Shown: positions 14,960 to 23,397 of the stretch, in pieces
Layout of the letters: each line of letters begins with the position of its first letter
Numbering within the stretch: the first letter of the stretch is position 1
Assembly: GCA_964630925.1 (NCBI GenBank)
Contig: CAZVZK010000006.1
Span: forward strand, 68,681 to 132,680
Origin: RGDT01 sp964630925
GTDB lineage: Bacteria; Planctomycetota; Planctomycetia; Gemmatales; Gemmataceae
Direction: 5' to 3'
Length of the DNA stretch: 64,000 nt
Notes under the pieces: model-generated
Told to the model about the DNA's origin: nothing
Database searches by the model: none
The model's input: the letters and a program-made list of their open reading frames with translations, nothing else
Program-made: the position numbers and the translations under genes

Positions 14960-17737
14960 ATGCCGAGTTACAACCCCAGGGCCGTCGAGCCCCGCTGGCA
15001 GCGCTTCTGGCTGGACAACAAGACCTTCCGCACGCCCGACGACTCGCCCAAGCCGAAGCTCTACGTCCTCGACATGTTCCCCTACCCGTCCGGGGCCGGG
15101 CTGCACGTCGGCCACCCCGAGGGCTACACCGCCACCGACATCCTGTGCCGCTGGAAGCGCATGCAGGGCGTCAACGTCCTGCACCCGATGGGCTGGGACG
15201 CCTTCGGCCTGCCCGCGGAACAGTACGCCATCCAGAACAACGTCCACCCGGCGGAGACGACGCGGAAGAACATCAACAACTTCCGCCGCCAGATCCAGGC
15301 CCTGGGCTTCTCCTACGACTGGGACCGCGAGGTCGATACCACCGACCCCGATTACTACCGCTGGACGCAGTGGATCTTCCTCGTCCTGTTCGACACCTGG
15401 TACGACCGCGACGCGAAGAAGGGCCGGCCCATGGCCGAGCTGCCCATCCCGCCGGATGTCACCGGCGAGGACGCCATCCGCAAGTACCGCGACGGCAAGC
15501 GGCTGGCGTACCAGGCCGAGGTGCCCGTCAACTGGTGCCCCGCGCTGGGCACGGTGCTGGCCAACGAGGAGGTCATCGACGGCAAGAGCGAGCGTGGCGG
15601 CCACCCCGTCGTGCGCATGCCGCTGCGTCAATGGCTGCTGCGCATCACCGAGTACGCCGACCGCCTGATCGACGACCTGGAGGGGCTGGACTGGTCGGAG
15701 TCGATCAAGGGGATGCAGCGGAACTGGATCGGCAAGAGCGAGGGCGCCGAGGTCGATTTCGCGCTGCCCGCCGGCGACACGATCCGCGTCTACACGACCA
15801 GGCCGGACACCCTGTTCGGCGCGACGTACATGGTGCTGTCGCCGGAGCACCCCCTGGTGGGCAAGATCACCACGCCCGAGCAGGCCGCGGCGGTGAAGGC
15901 GTATCAGGAGGCCGCCTCGCGCAAGAGTGAGTTCGAGCGCACCGAGCTGGCCAAGACCAAGACCGGCGTCTTCACCGGGGCGCATGCCATCAACCCCGTC
16001 AACAATCAGCAGGTGCCCATCTGGATCGCCGACTACGTCCTGGCGACCTACGGCACGGGCGCGATCATGGCCGTCCCGGCCCACGACGAGCGCGACTTCG
16101 AGTTCGCCAGGGCCTTCGGCCTGCCGATCCGGACCGTGGTGCGTCCGCCCGAGGAGTGGCTGGCGCAGACCGGCAGCACGCTGGACGACCTGAAGGAGGC
16201 GTACTGCGAGGAAGGCCGGTCGATGAATTCCGGCGCCTGGGACAACGTCGAGACGCAGAAGTTCAAGCAGCAGATCACGCAGTGGCTGGAGGACGCCGGC
16301 AAGGGGCAGCGGAAGACCAACTACAAGCTGCGCGACTGGCTGTTCAGCCGACAGCGCTACTGGGGCGAGCCGTTCCCCATCCTGCACGAGATCGACGCCG
16401 ACGGCAAGCCGACGGGCAGGATGGAGCCGCTGACGCCGGAGGAGCTGCCGCTGCGTCTGCCGGACGTCGCAGATTACAAGCCGACGGGCCGGCCCGAGCC
16501 GCCGCTGGAGAAGGCGGGCGACTGGCTGTACGTGGAGCGGAACGGCCGGCGGTACAAGCGCGAGACGAACACGATGCCGCAGTGGGCGGGGTCGTGCTGG
16601 TACTACCTGCGCTACATCGACCCGAGGAACGACAGGGCGTTCGCCGACGCCGACAAGGTGAAGAAGTGGCTGCCGGTGGACCTGTACGTCGGCGGGGCCG
16701 AGCACGCGGTGCTGCACCTGCTGTACTCGCGGTTCTGGCACAAGGTGCTGTTCGACCGTGGGTATGTGCCCTGCGCGGAGCCGTTCCAGCAACTGGTGAA
16801 CCAGGGGCTGATCCTGGGCGAGGTCGAGTACACCGCGTTCAAGAGCGGCGACACATTGGTGTCGGCGGCGAAGGTCAAGTTCAACGGCGCGACGGCCAGG
16901 CGTGACGACCGGACACAGGAAGAGCTGACGCTGGTGAAGGTGGCCGAGGACGACGTGGAGAAGCAAGGTGAGCATTTCGTCCTGAAGGCCGACCCGGCGG
17001 TCCGGCTGGACGCCCGCGCCTACAAGATGTCGAAGGCACGCGGCAACGTCATCAACCCCGACGACGTGATCAAGGAGTACGGCGCCGACACGCTGCGCCT
17101 GTACGAGATGTTCATGGGCCCGCTGGAGGCGGTGAAACCCTGGAACACGCGGGGCGTCGACGGGCCGTTCCGCTTCCTGAACCGCGTGTGGCGGCTGATC
17201 ATCGACGACCGCGCCGAGGAGGTGCGGCTGAACGACACGGTGAAGGACGCGGCGCCGTCGGCGGAGACGCTGCGCGAGATGCACCGCTGCATCAAGAAGG
17301 TGACGGACGACCTGCACTTCACAAAGATGGGGTTCAACACCGCCATCTCGGCGATGATGGAGTACACGAACCACCTGACCGCGCTGGCCGAACGTCCCCG
17401 CCCCGCCCTGGAGGCCCTGGTGCTGCTGCTGGCGCCGTTCGCGCCTCACATCGCCGAGGAGCTGTGGCACGCCCTCGGCCACAAGGACACCCTGGCCTAT
17501 GAGCCGTGGCCGACGTACGACCCGGCGCTGCTGGTGGAGGCGACGGTGGAGATCCCCGTGCAGATCGGCGGGAAGGTGAGGGCGCGTCTCCAGATGCCGT
17601 CGGGCCTGGACGCGGCGGCGCTGGAGAAGGCCGTGATGGCGCACCCCGAGGTGAAGGCGCTGCTGGAGGGGAAGACGGTGAAGAAGGTGATCGTACCGCC
17701 GCGCGGGGGGCTGGTCAACATCGTGGTGGCCGGGTGA
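14960..17737 (+). CDS. leuS: Leucyl-tRNA synthetase
   Basis: Charges tRNA-Leu with leucine; cytosolic and essential. The product of 925 residues is a class Ia synthetase. The HIGH signature appears in FPYPSGAGLHVGHPEGY (HVGH at 49-52), the editing domain in the central region contains YTTRPDTLFGATYMVLSPEH, and the second signature YKMSKARGN is at about 688-696. An extended segment (residues about 615-685) between the LVNQGLILGE motif and KMSKA is longer than in E. coli. ATG 14960 was chosen over TTG 14942 because it aligns with family N-termini. The C-terminal tRNA-binding domain is intact (IPVQIGGKVRARLQ). Confidence 0.97.
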   Translation: MPSYNPRAVEPRWQRFWLDNKTFRTPDDSPKPKLYVLDMFPYPSGAGLHVGHPEGYTATDILCRWKRMQGVNVLHPMGWDAFGLPAEQYAIQNNVHPAETTRKNINNFRRQIQALGFSYDWDREVDTTDPDYYRWTQWIFLVLFDTWYDRDAKKGRPMAELPIPPDVTGEDAIRKYRDGKRLAYQAEVPVNWCPALGTVLANEEVIDGKSERGGHPVVRMPLRQWLLRITEYADRLIDDLEGLDWSESIKGMQRNWIGKSEGAEVDFALPAGDTIRVYTTRPDTLFGATYMVLSPEHPLVGKITTPEQAAAVKAYQEAASRKSEFERTELAKTKTGVFTGAHAINPVNNQQVPIWIADYVLATYGTGAIMAVPAHDERDFEFARAFGLPIRTVVRPPEEWLAQTGSTLDDLKEAYCEEGRSMNSGAWDNVETQKFKQQITQWLEDAGKGQRKTNYKLRDWLFSRQRYWGEPFPILHEIDADGKPTGRMEPLTPEELPLRLPDVADYKPTGRPEPPLEKAGDWLYVERNGRRYKRETNTMPQWAGSCWYYLRYIDPRNDRAFADADKVKKWLPVDLYVGGAEHAVLHLLYSRFWHKVLFDRGYVPCAEPFQQLVNQGLILGEVEYTAFKSGDTLVSAAKVKFNGATARRDDRTQEELTLVKVAEDDVEKQGEHFVLKADPAVRLDARAYKMSKARGNVINPDDVIKEYGADTLRLYEMFMGPLEAVKPWNTRGVDGPFRFLNRVWRLIIDDRAEEVRLNDTVKDAAPSAETLREMHRCIKKVTDDLHFTKMGFNTAISAMMEYTNHLTALAERPRPALEALVLLLAPFAPHIAEELWHALGHKDTLAYEPWPTYDPALLVEATVEIPVQIGGKVRARLQMPSGLDAAALEKAVMAHPEVKALLEGKTVKKVIVPPRGGLVNIVVAG

Positions 17738-17771
17738 GGCCCGCCGGGACCTTCCGGGGCCTCCACCCGCC

Positions 17772-17777
17772 TATAAT
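17772..17777 (+). promoter_or_regulatory. Putative -10 element TATAAT for selO
   Basis: A perfect TATAAT lies 34 nt before ATG 17812 in otherwise GC-rich DNA. Confidence 0.55.
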
Positions 17778-17811
17778 GGGGAGGGTTCGGGGGTCATCGC
17801 GGAGGGACGGG

Positions 17812-19296
17812 ATGGCAGTAACGACGGCATCGGCCACGGATCAGAACGCCGTGGGCTGGCGGTTCGACAACACCTACTCGCGGCTGCCGGACGACCTCTT
17901 CGCCCCGGCGACGCCCTCGGGGTTCCGCGCGCCGCGCGTCGCGGTCCTGAACCACCGCCTCGCCGATGACCTCGGCCTCGACCTGCGGGCGATGACGCCC
18001 GACGCCGCCGCCGCCCTGTTCGCCGGCCAGGCCCTCCCCGCCGGCGCCCTGCCCATCGCCCAGGCCTACGCCGGCCACCAGTACGGCGGCTTCACCATGC
18101 TCGGCGACGGGCGGGCCATCCTCCTCGGCGAACACCGCACGCCGTCCGGCCGGCTCGTGGACATCCAGCTCAAGGGGGCGGGGCCGACACGCTTCTCGCG
18201 CCGCGGCGACGGCCTCGCCGCCCTCGGGCCCATGCTCCGCGAGTACGTCGTCAGCGAGGCGATGGCCGCCCTGGGCATCCCCACGACCCGCAGCCTGGCC
18301 GTCGTCACCACCGGCGAGACGGTGTACCGCGAGCGCCCCCTCAAGGGGGCCATCCTGACGCGCGTGGCCGCCAGCCACCTCCGGTTCGGCACGTTCGAGT
18401 ACGCCGCCGCCCGCGGCGACGAGGCGCGGCTGCGCGCCCTGGCCGACTACGCCATCGCCCGCCACGACCCGGAGCTGGCCGACGCGCCCGGCAAGTACCT
18501 CGCCTTCTTCCGCGCGGTGATGGCCCGGCAGGCCGAGCTGGTCGCCCGCTGGCAGCTCGTCGGCTTCATCCACGGCGTGATGAACACGGACAACATGGCG
18601 ATCTCGGGCGAGACCATCGACTACGGCCCGTGCGCCTTCATGAACGCCTACGACCCGGCGACGGTGTACAGCTCCATCGACCGCGGCGGGCGCTACGCCT
18701 ACGGCAACCAGCCGGCCATCGTGCAGTGGAACCTGGCACGCTTCGCCGAGGCCCTGCTGCCGCTGCTGGACGCCGACCAGGAGAAGGCGGTGGCCTCCGC
18801 CACGGAGGCCCTGGGCGAGTTCCCCGACCTGTTCACGCGGCACTGGCTGGCGGGCATGCGGCGGAAGCTCGGCCTGCGCACGGAGGAGGACGGCGACGCC
18901 GGCCTCGCCCAGGATCTGCTCGCCTGGATGCGGACGACGCGGGCCGACTTCACCAACACCTTCCGCGACCTGTGTTCCGATGAGGCGCTGGCGGCGGAGC
19001 GCTATCAGGACGCCGCCTTCCAGGCGTGGCTCCTGCGCTGGCGTGAGCGGCTCGCGCGTGACGGCCACTCGCCCGCGTCGTCGGCGGACCTCATGCGGAC
19101 GGCGAATCCGGCGGTGATCGCGCGGAACCACCGTGTGGAGGAGGCGTTGGCGGCGGCGGAGGAGCGCGACGACCTGTCGGTGCTGCATCGGCTGCTGGAG
19201 GCACTGGCCTCGCCGTACGAGGACAGGCCGGAGATGGCGATGTACCGCGAGCCGCCCGCCGACGAGCGCGGCTACCGGACGTTCTGCGGGACATAG
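17812..19296 (+). CDS. selO: SelO-type protein adenylyltransferase (YdiU/UPF0061)
   Basis: SelO pseudokinases transfer AMP from ATP to Ser, Thr or Tyr of target proteins, with roles in redox stress in other bacteria. The 494-residue protein is close to E. coli SelO in length. It shows AYAGHQYGGFTMLGDGRAIL, then DIQLKGAGPTRFSR with the ATP-binding Lys, and HGVMNTDNMAISGETIDYG. In that last motif Asn261 and Asp270 match the metal-binding and catalytic residues. A Cys lies three residues from the C-terminus (FCGT), the place where eukaryotic homologues hold selenocysteine. A strong GGAGGGA ribosome-binding site precedes ATG 17812. It is monocistronic. Confidence 0.94.
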   Translation: MAVTTASATDQNAVGWRFDNTYSRLPDDLFAPATPSGFRAPRVAVLNHRLADDLGLDLRAMTPDAAAALFAGQALPAGALPIAQAYAGHQYGGFTMLGDGRAILLGEHRTPSGRLVDIQLKGAGPTRFSRRGDGLAALGPMLREYVVSEAMAALGIPTTRSLAVVTTGETVYRERPLKGAILTRVAASHLRFGTFEYAAARGDEARLRALADYAIARHDPELADAPGKYLAFFRAVMARQAELVARWQLVGFIHGVMNTDNMAISGETIDYGPCAFMNAYDPATVYSSIDRGGRYAYGNQPAIVQWNLARFAEALLPLLDADQEKAVASATEALGEFPDLFTRHWLAGMRRKLGLRTEEDGDAGLAQDLLAWMRTTRADFTNTFRDLCSDEALAAERYQDAAFQAWLLRWRERLARDGHSPASSADLMRTANPAVIARNHRVEEALAAAEERDDLSVLHRLLEALASPYEDRPEMAMYREPPADERGYRTFCGT

Positions 19297-19442
19297 GTCG
19301 GAGGACGACGCCGGGGAGGCATGGTGGCGTCGCCCGCCGACGTGGGCCGCAAGGCGGAGCGAAGAAGGTGTTGCCGGCGTGCAGGATCGGGTGGGAATCC
19401 GGCAGCGAGCCGAAGGAGAAGTAGCGCCAGACGTGGGTGCGG
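19297..19442 (-). other. Non-coding gap with a possible minus-strand coding remnant
   Basis: Reading the minus strand just past the DUF1501 stop, one frame stays open for about 48 codons and gives a protein-like string (HVWRYFSFGSLPDSHPILHA, then GNTFFAPPCG) with no start codon of its own. It may be a leftover of a lost downstream gene or a short repeated sequence. I cannot assign a family. Confidence 0.3.
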
Positions 19443-20846
19443 TCACGCCAGCGTCTTCCGCACCACCCGCCCGCCGTGGCTGATGTGGATCGGGCGGCCC
19501 GTCTGGTCCGGCACCGTCGCCTCGGGGTCGACGCCCATCAGGTGGTACATCGTCGCCGCCAGGTCGCCCGACGATACGGCATGCTCCACGGGATACGCCG
19601 CCTGGCTGTCCGTCTTGCCCAGCACCATCCCCGCCCTCGTCCCGCCGCCCGCCAGCAGGCAGAAGCCGCACTGCGGCCAGTGATCGCGCCCCGCCCCCTT
19701 GTTGATCCGCGGCGTCCGCCCCATGTCGCCCGTCACCACCACGAGAGTCGATGCGAGCAACCCGCGCGCGGACAGGTCGTCGATGAGCGCGCTGACGGCC
19801 CGGTCGAGGAAGGGCAGCAGGAGCTTCTTCAGCATGTTGAAGTTGTTGGCGTGCGTGTCCCAGTGCCCGTTCGGCCTCGCCTCCGTGTGGACGGCGACGT
19901 AGCCCACGCCGGCCTCGACCAGCCGCCGCGCCATCAACACGCTGGAGCCGAACAGGTCGCGCCCGTAGCGCTCGCGTAACGCCGCGGGCTCACGCGAGAC
20001 GTCGAACGCCGCCTTCGCCTTCGCCGAGAGCAGGAGGTCGAACGCCTTCGCCCGCTGCCGCGTCAGGCGCGCCGCCGGCGGCGACTTCTCCAGCCGGCGG
20101 GCCGCCCCGTCGATCTGCCCCAGCAGCGAGCGCCGCCGGTCCAGCGCATCGACGGTCATCCCCTGCGACAGGTCGGGCAGGCGCGGGTCGCCCATCGGCG
20201 TGAGGTCGGCGTTGTAGAAGTCGCCGCTCTCCTTGAGGGGCCCGAAGAACTTCGGGTCGCACGTGGCGAACAACGGGTCGTAGGCGGAGCCGAGGTAGCC
20301 GCCGTACGGCCCCGCCCGCCGCAGCGACTGCGAGTAGCCGGGGAACGCCGGCAGCACCACGTACGGCGGCACGTCCTTCCGCCCGCGGCCCTCGTCGAGG
20401 TACTGGCGCACGGAGGCGATGGACGGGTGATCGGACGGGCGGGCGAAGTAATTCGTCTGGTCCTGCCCGCCGTCGAAGCCCGTCATCACCCCGTAGGGGT
20501 TGTGGCTGTTGTACCGGTGCGAGACGGTGCGGATGAGGCAGAAGCGGTCCGCCATCGCCGCCAGCCTCGGCACATGCTCGGTGAAGCGTACGCCCGGAAG
20601 GCGGGTGGGGATGGTCTTGAACTCGCCGCGGATCTCGGCGGGGGCGTCGGGCTTGGGGTCGAAGCTGTCGATGTGGCTGGGGCCGCCGTACAGGTCGATG
20701 AGGATGACGGAGGAGGCCCGGCCCGACGGCCTCGCCTCCGCCCCGGAGAGGGCCGGGGCCAAAAGCGAGAGGGCGCCGGCGGTGAGCAGCTCGCGGCGGG
20801 TGACGCCGTCGCAGGCCGAGGAGGGGTGGCCGAGGATGCGCAGCAT
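19443..20846 (-). CDS. DUF1501 family secreted protein (sulfatase/phosphatase-like fold)
   Basis: 467 residues from ATG 20846. A twin-arginine-type leader (TRRELLTAGALSLLAPAL) predicts export in a folded state. The body has the DUF1501 landmarks: VILIDLYGGPSHIDSFDPKPD near residue 46, SHNPYGVMTG, GHWDTHANNF, and VVVTGDMGRTPRIN followed by GRDHWPQCGFCLLAGGG. The family is related to alkaline-phosphatase-superfamily enzymes and is highly expanded in planctomycetes. It is usually next to a DUF1549/DUF1553 cytochrome gene, which is absent here. The substrate is unknown. Confidence 0.93.
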   Translation of the reverse strand: MLRILGHPSSACDGVTRRELLTAGALSLLAPALSGAEARPSGRASSVILIDLYGGPSHIDSFDPKPDAPAEIRGEFKTIPTRLPGVRFTEHVPRLAAMADRFCLIRTVSHRYNSHNPYGVMTGFDGGQDQTNYFARPSDHPSIASVRQYLDEGRGRKDVPPYVVLPAFPGYSQSLRRAGPYGGYLGSAYDPLFATCDPKFFGPLKESGDFYNADLTPMGDPRLPDLSQGMTVDALDRRRSLLGQIDGAARRLEKSPPAARLTRQRAKAFDLLLSAKAKAAFDVSREPAALRERYGRDLFGSSVLMARRLVEAGVGYVAVHTEARPNGHWDTHANNFNMLKKLLLPFLDRAVSALIDDLSARGLLASTLVVVTGDMGRTPRINKGAGRDHWPQCGFCLLAGGGTRAGMVLGKTDSQAAYPVEHAVSSGDLAATMYHLMGVDPEATVPDQTGRPIHISHGGRVVRKTLA

Positions 20847-20877
20847 GGCGGTGGGCCTCGCGGGGAGGGATGCTGCA

Positions 20878-20883
20878 AGTGTA
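20878..20883 (-). promoter_or_regulatory. Putative -10 element TACACT for the DUF1501 gene
   Basis: On the minus strand TACACT lies about 31 nt before ATG 20846. Confidence 0.35.
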
Positions 20884-20909
20884 CCCGTTCGCCGCCGTGA
20901 CGCCAGCCG

Positions 20910-22607
20910 TTATCGCCCGGAATCGGCGCCGGCTGGTGGGGCGGCCGGCACGGGGGCGGCCCAGCCCCGCTCGATCTGCTCGCGCACCGACATGCCCGGC
21001 AGGTAACTCAGGCGCACGATCTCGTCGAGGGCCCCCGAACACGGCAGCCACCACCACCGGGCCCGCAGCGCCTCCTCGCACACACGCCGCGCCACCTCCA
21101 TGTGCAGCCCCATCGCCCCGATGCCGGCCTCGTCGAGGCAGCGCGGCGGGAAGGTGGAGGCGCAGCCCTCATCCACAACCGCCTGGTTCGGGCCCGACGC
21201 AAGCGACTCATCGGGGAAAAGCGCCGTCGCCTCGCGGTGCCAGGACCACAGCAGGGCCGGCGAGGGCGTATCCCGCATCTGCAGGTACACCGACGCCGGA
21301 AGGTTGCTCCCGAGGTTGGTCTTCCTGTTGGTCGTCGCCAGGATCAGCCCGCCGACGAACCGACGCAAGAACCGAAGGCGTGGCGACCCCCCAGGCTGGA
21401 GGAGGATGTACGCCATGTCGGGCCGCGCCGGGTGCCGCCACGCGCCGATCCGGAGGCCTGCGTGGTTATCGACGTAGAACCACCCCGCGGGCTCGAACCC
21501 CAGATCGAGCAGCCCGCCCGGCCCGAACTGCATCTCCGCCAGCGTCCCCGTCGGGATCCCCGTCTCCTCCGCGTGCAGCGGCGTGTTGATCGGCAGCGGG
21601 GTCGGCAGGCCCTGCGCCCCCTCCCGGACCTCAACGTACAACGCCCCGTGAATGTACCCGAGGTACAGCGCGACGGCGACGGCGACGGCGGTCAGCCCGT
21701 AGACGGGCCACCCGGCGGCCAGCGCGATGAGGCCCCCCGGCCCCCCGATGGCCAGGCCCAGCAACACGATGTCCCCGGCCACGCGGATCACCTGCATGAA
21801 CAGACGGCCCCGCGGCGGCGGCAGCTCCGGCTCCGGCTCGGACGGCCCGAGCCGACGCCTGTTCGGCACACTGACCGGCGTGGCCGCGGAGAGCGACCGT
21901 TCGGCCACCTGATCGATCACGGGCTGGACGTGCCCCTCCAGGCCCGGCGGCGCGGCGGCCGGAATGGCCGCGGGGGCGGTGTCGGGCAGCGTCGGCTCCA
22001 CGACGGGCGAGAAGGCCGGCTGGGGCGGGGGCTGCTGCTGGGGCGCCGAGCCCTTCCTCGCCCGCGAGACCCCGAAAATGACAAGGACGATGAACACCCC
22101 GGCGAAGACGAAGAACACCCAGGCAGGGGGTGGGCCCCGCCGGCCGCCCCTGGGCAGCGCCGTCACGATACGGCTCTGCGGCAGGGCGGCGCGGAGGCGC
22201 TGGAGGCCGGCAGGGGTCATGCGTGTGCCGATCAGCTCGACGGTGAGCAGGCCGTTGATCGCCGCGAGGTCATTGACGCCTGCGTCGGTCACGGCGGTCC
22301 GGCTCAGGGACAGCTTCTGTAACCTGGGGAAGCGTGCCAGCTCCTTCAGGCCGGCGTCGGTCACCAGGGTGCCGGCGAGGTCCAGCTCGCGCAGGGCGGC
22401 GAGGCGGGCCAGCGCCTTCAGGTCGGCGTCGGTGGCCTCGGTGCCCGCGAGCGAGACGGCGGTCACCGGATTGCCGGGCGCGTCCGGGTCGCGGGTGACG
22501 GTGCCGCCGAGCTTCTGGACGGCGTCGGCGGCGCGATCCTCGTCGGCGTCCGCGATGGCGGGGGCGGGGAGGAGGAGCAGGACGGCGGTGAGCAATCGGG
22601 TACGCAT
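20910..22607 (-). CDS. Leucine-rich-repeat membrane protein of unknown function
   Basis: 565 residues with a cleavable signal peptide (MRTRLLTAVLLLLPAPAIA). Residues about 45-150 contain four leucine-rich repeats of the planctomycete type (LAALRELDLAGTLVTDAGLK, FPRLQKLSLSRTAVTDAGVN). A transmembrane helix (PAWVFFVFAGVFIVLVIFGV) precedes a Pro-rich linker, and two more hydrophobic segments lie near residues 275-325. The C-terminal 240 residues form an unrecognised domain with AEMQFGPGGLLDLGFEPAGW, and are probably cytoplasmic. It is separated from the NatA-like gene by 61 nt and may be its downstream operon member. Confidence 0.8.
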   Translation of the reverse strand: MRTRLLTAVLLLLPAPAIADADEDRAADAVQKLGGTVTRDPDAPGNPVTAVSLAGTEATDADLKALARLAALRELDLAGTLVTDAGLKELARFPRLQKLSLSRTAVTDAGVNDLAAINGLLTVELIGTRMTPAGLQRLRAALPQSRIVTALPRGGRRGPPPAWVFFVFAGVFIVLVIFGVSRARKGSAPQQQPPPQPAFSPVVEPTLPDTAPAAIPAAAPPGLEGHVQPVIDQVAERSLSAATPVSVPNRRRLGPSEPEPELPPPRGRLFMQVIRVAGDIVLLGLAIGGPGGLIALAAGWPVYGLTAVAVAVALYLGYIHGALYVEVREGAQGLPTPLPINTPLHAEETGIPTGTLAEMQFGPGGLLDLGFEPAGWFYVDNHAGLRIGAWRHPARPDMAYILLQPGGSPRLRFLRRFVGGLILATTNRKTNLGSNLPASVYLQMRDTPSPALLWSWHREATALFPDESLASGPNQAVVDEGCASTFPPRCLDEAGIGAMGLHMEVARRVCEEALRARWWWLPCSGALDEIVRLSYLPGMSVREQIERGWAAPVPAAPPAGADSGR

Positions 22608-22668
22608 GGAGCCACCTCACCAGCAGGAGGCCGAACAAGGCCCAGAAGAAGTGCGCCGGACTTCCCCG

Positions 22669-23397
22669 TCATGATACCAGGCCGAAGAACAGCTCCTCCA
22701 CGTCGTCCTGGCGGTGCTCGCGGCGCAATTCCGCCAGCGTGCCGCACGCCAGCACCCGGCCCCGCGCGATGATCGCCACGCGGTCGCACAACCGCTCCAC
22801 CTCGCGCATGATGTGCGTCGAGAACACCACGCACTTGCCCATCTCGCGCAATCGCTCGATGCTCTTCATCACCGCGCGGGCAACCAGCACATCCAGGCCC
22901 AGCGTCGGCTCGTCGAAGATCAGGACCGGCGGGTCGTGGATGACCGCCCGCGCGAACGACACCTTCTGCTTCATGCCCGTGCTCATCTTCGCGCCCAGCA
23001 GGTCGCGGAAGTCGTTCATCTGCAGGTCCGCGAACACCCGCTCCTGCCGCTCACGCAGCGCCCCGGCGTCCATGCCGTACAGCAGGCCGAAATACTCCAC
23101 CATCTCCCACGCCGTCATGCGGTCGTAGATGGCCGTGTTCGCCGACATGAACCCGATGCTCCGCCGCACGTCCGCCGGCCGCGTGACCACGTCGTACCCC
23201 GCCACCCGCGCCGTGCCGCCCGTCGGCCTCAGGACGGTGCAGAGGATGCGCATGGCCGTCGTCTTGCCGGCCCCGTTCGGCCCGAGCAGCCCGAGGATCT
23301 CGCCGGGCCTGGCGGTGAAGCTGATGTCATCGACCGCGTGGACCGGCCCGCGGCGGAGGTCCACGAACGACTTGCGCAGCCGGTCCACCTCGATCAT
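22669..23397 (-). CDS. NatA-like ABC transporter ATP-binding protein
   Basis: 242 residues with Walker A GPNGAGKTT, the signature STGMKQKVSFARA, Walker B VLIFDEPTLGLDV and the switch His in VVFSTHIMREVE. The STGMKQK signature is characteristic of NatA/CcmA-type exporters rather than importers. No permease gene is adjacent, so its membrane partner must be elsewhere unless the neighbouring HTTM protein serves. The start overlaps the stop of the upstream HTTM gene by 4 nt, indicating translational coupling. The ATPase assignment is firm; the substrate is unknown. Confidence 0.92.
   Translation of the reverse strand: MIEVDRLRKSFVDLRRGPVHAVDDISFTARPGEILGLLGPNGAGKTTAMRILCTVLRPTGGTARVAGYDVVTRPADVRRSIGFMSANTAIYDRMTAWEMVEYFGLLYGMDAGALRERQERVFADLQMNDFRDLLGAKMSTGMKQKVSFARAVIHDPPVLIFDEPTLGLDVLVARAVMKSIERLREMGKCVVFSTHIMREVERLCDRVAIIARGRVLACGTLAELRREHRQDDVEELFFGLVS

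Noticed and set aside
11306..17644. A minus-strand open frame of over 2100 codons opposite the sigma factor, kinase-WD40 and leuS genes
   Set aside because: It is antisense to three clearly conserved genes, rich in Arg, Pro and His, and has no domain. It is a by-product of GC-rich third positions.
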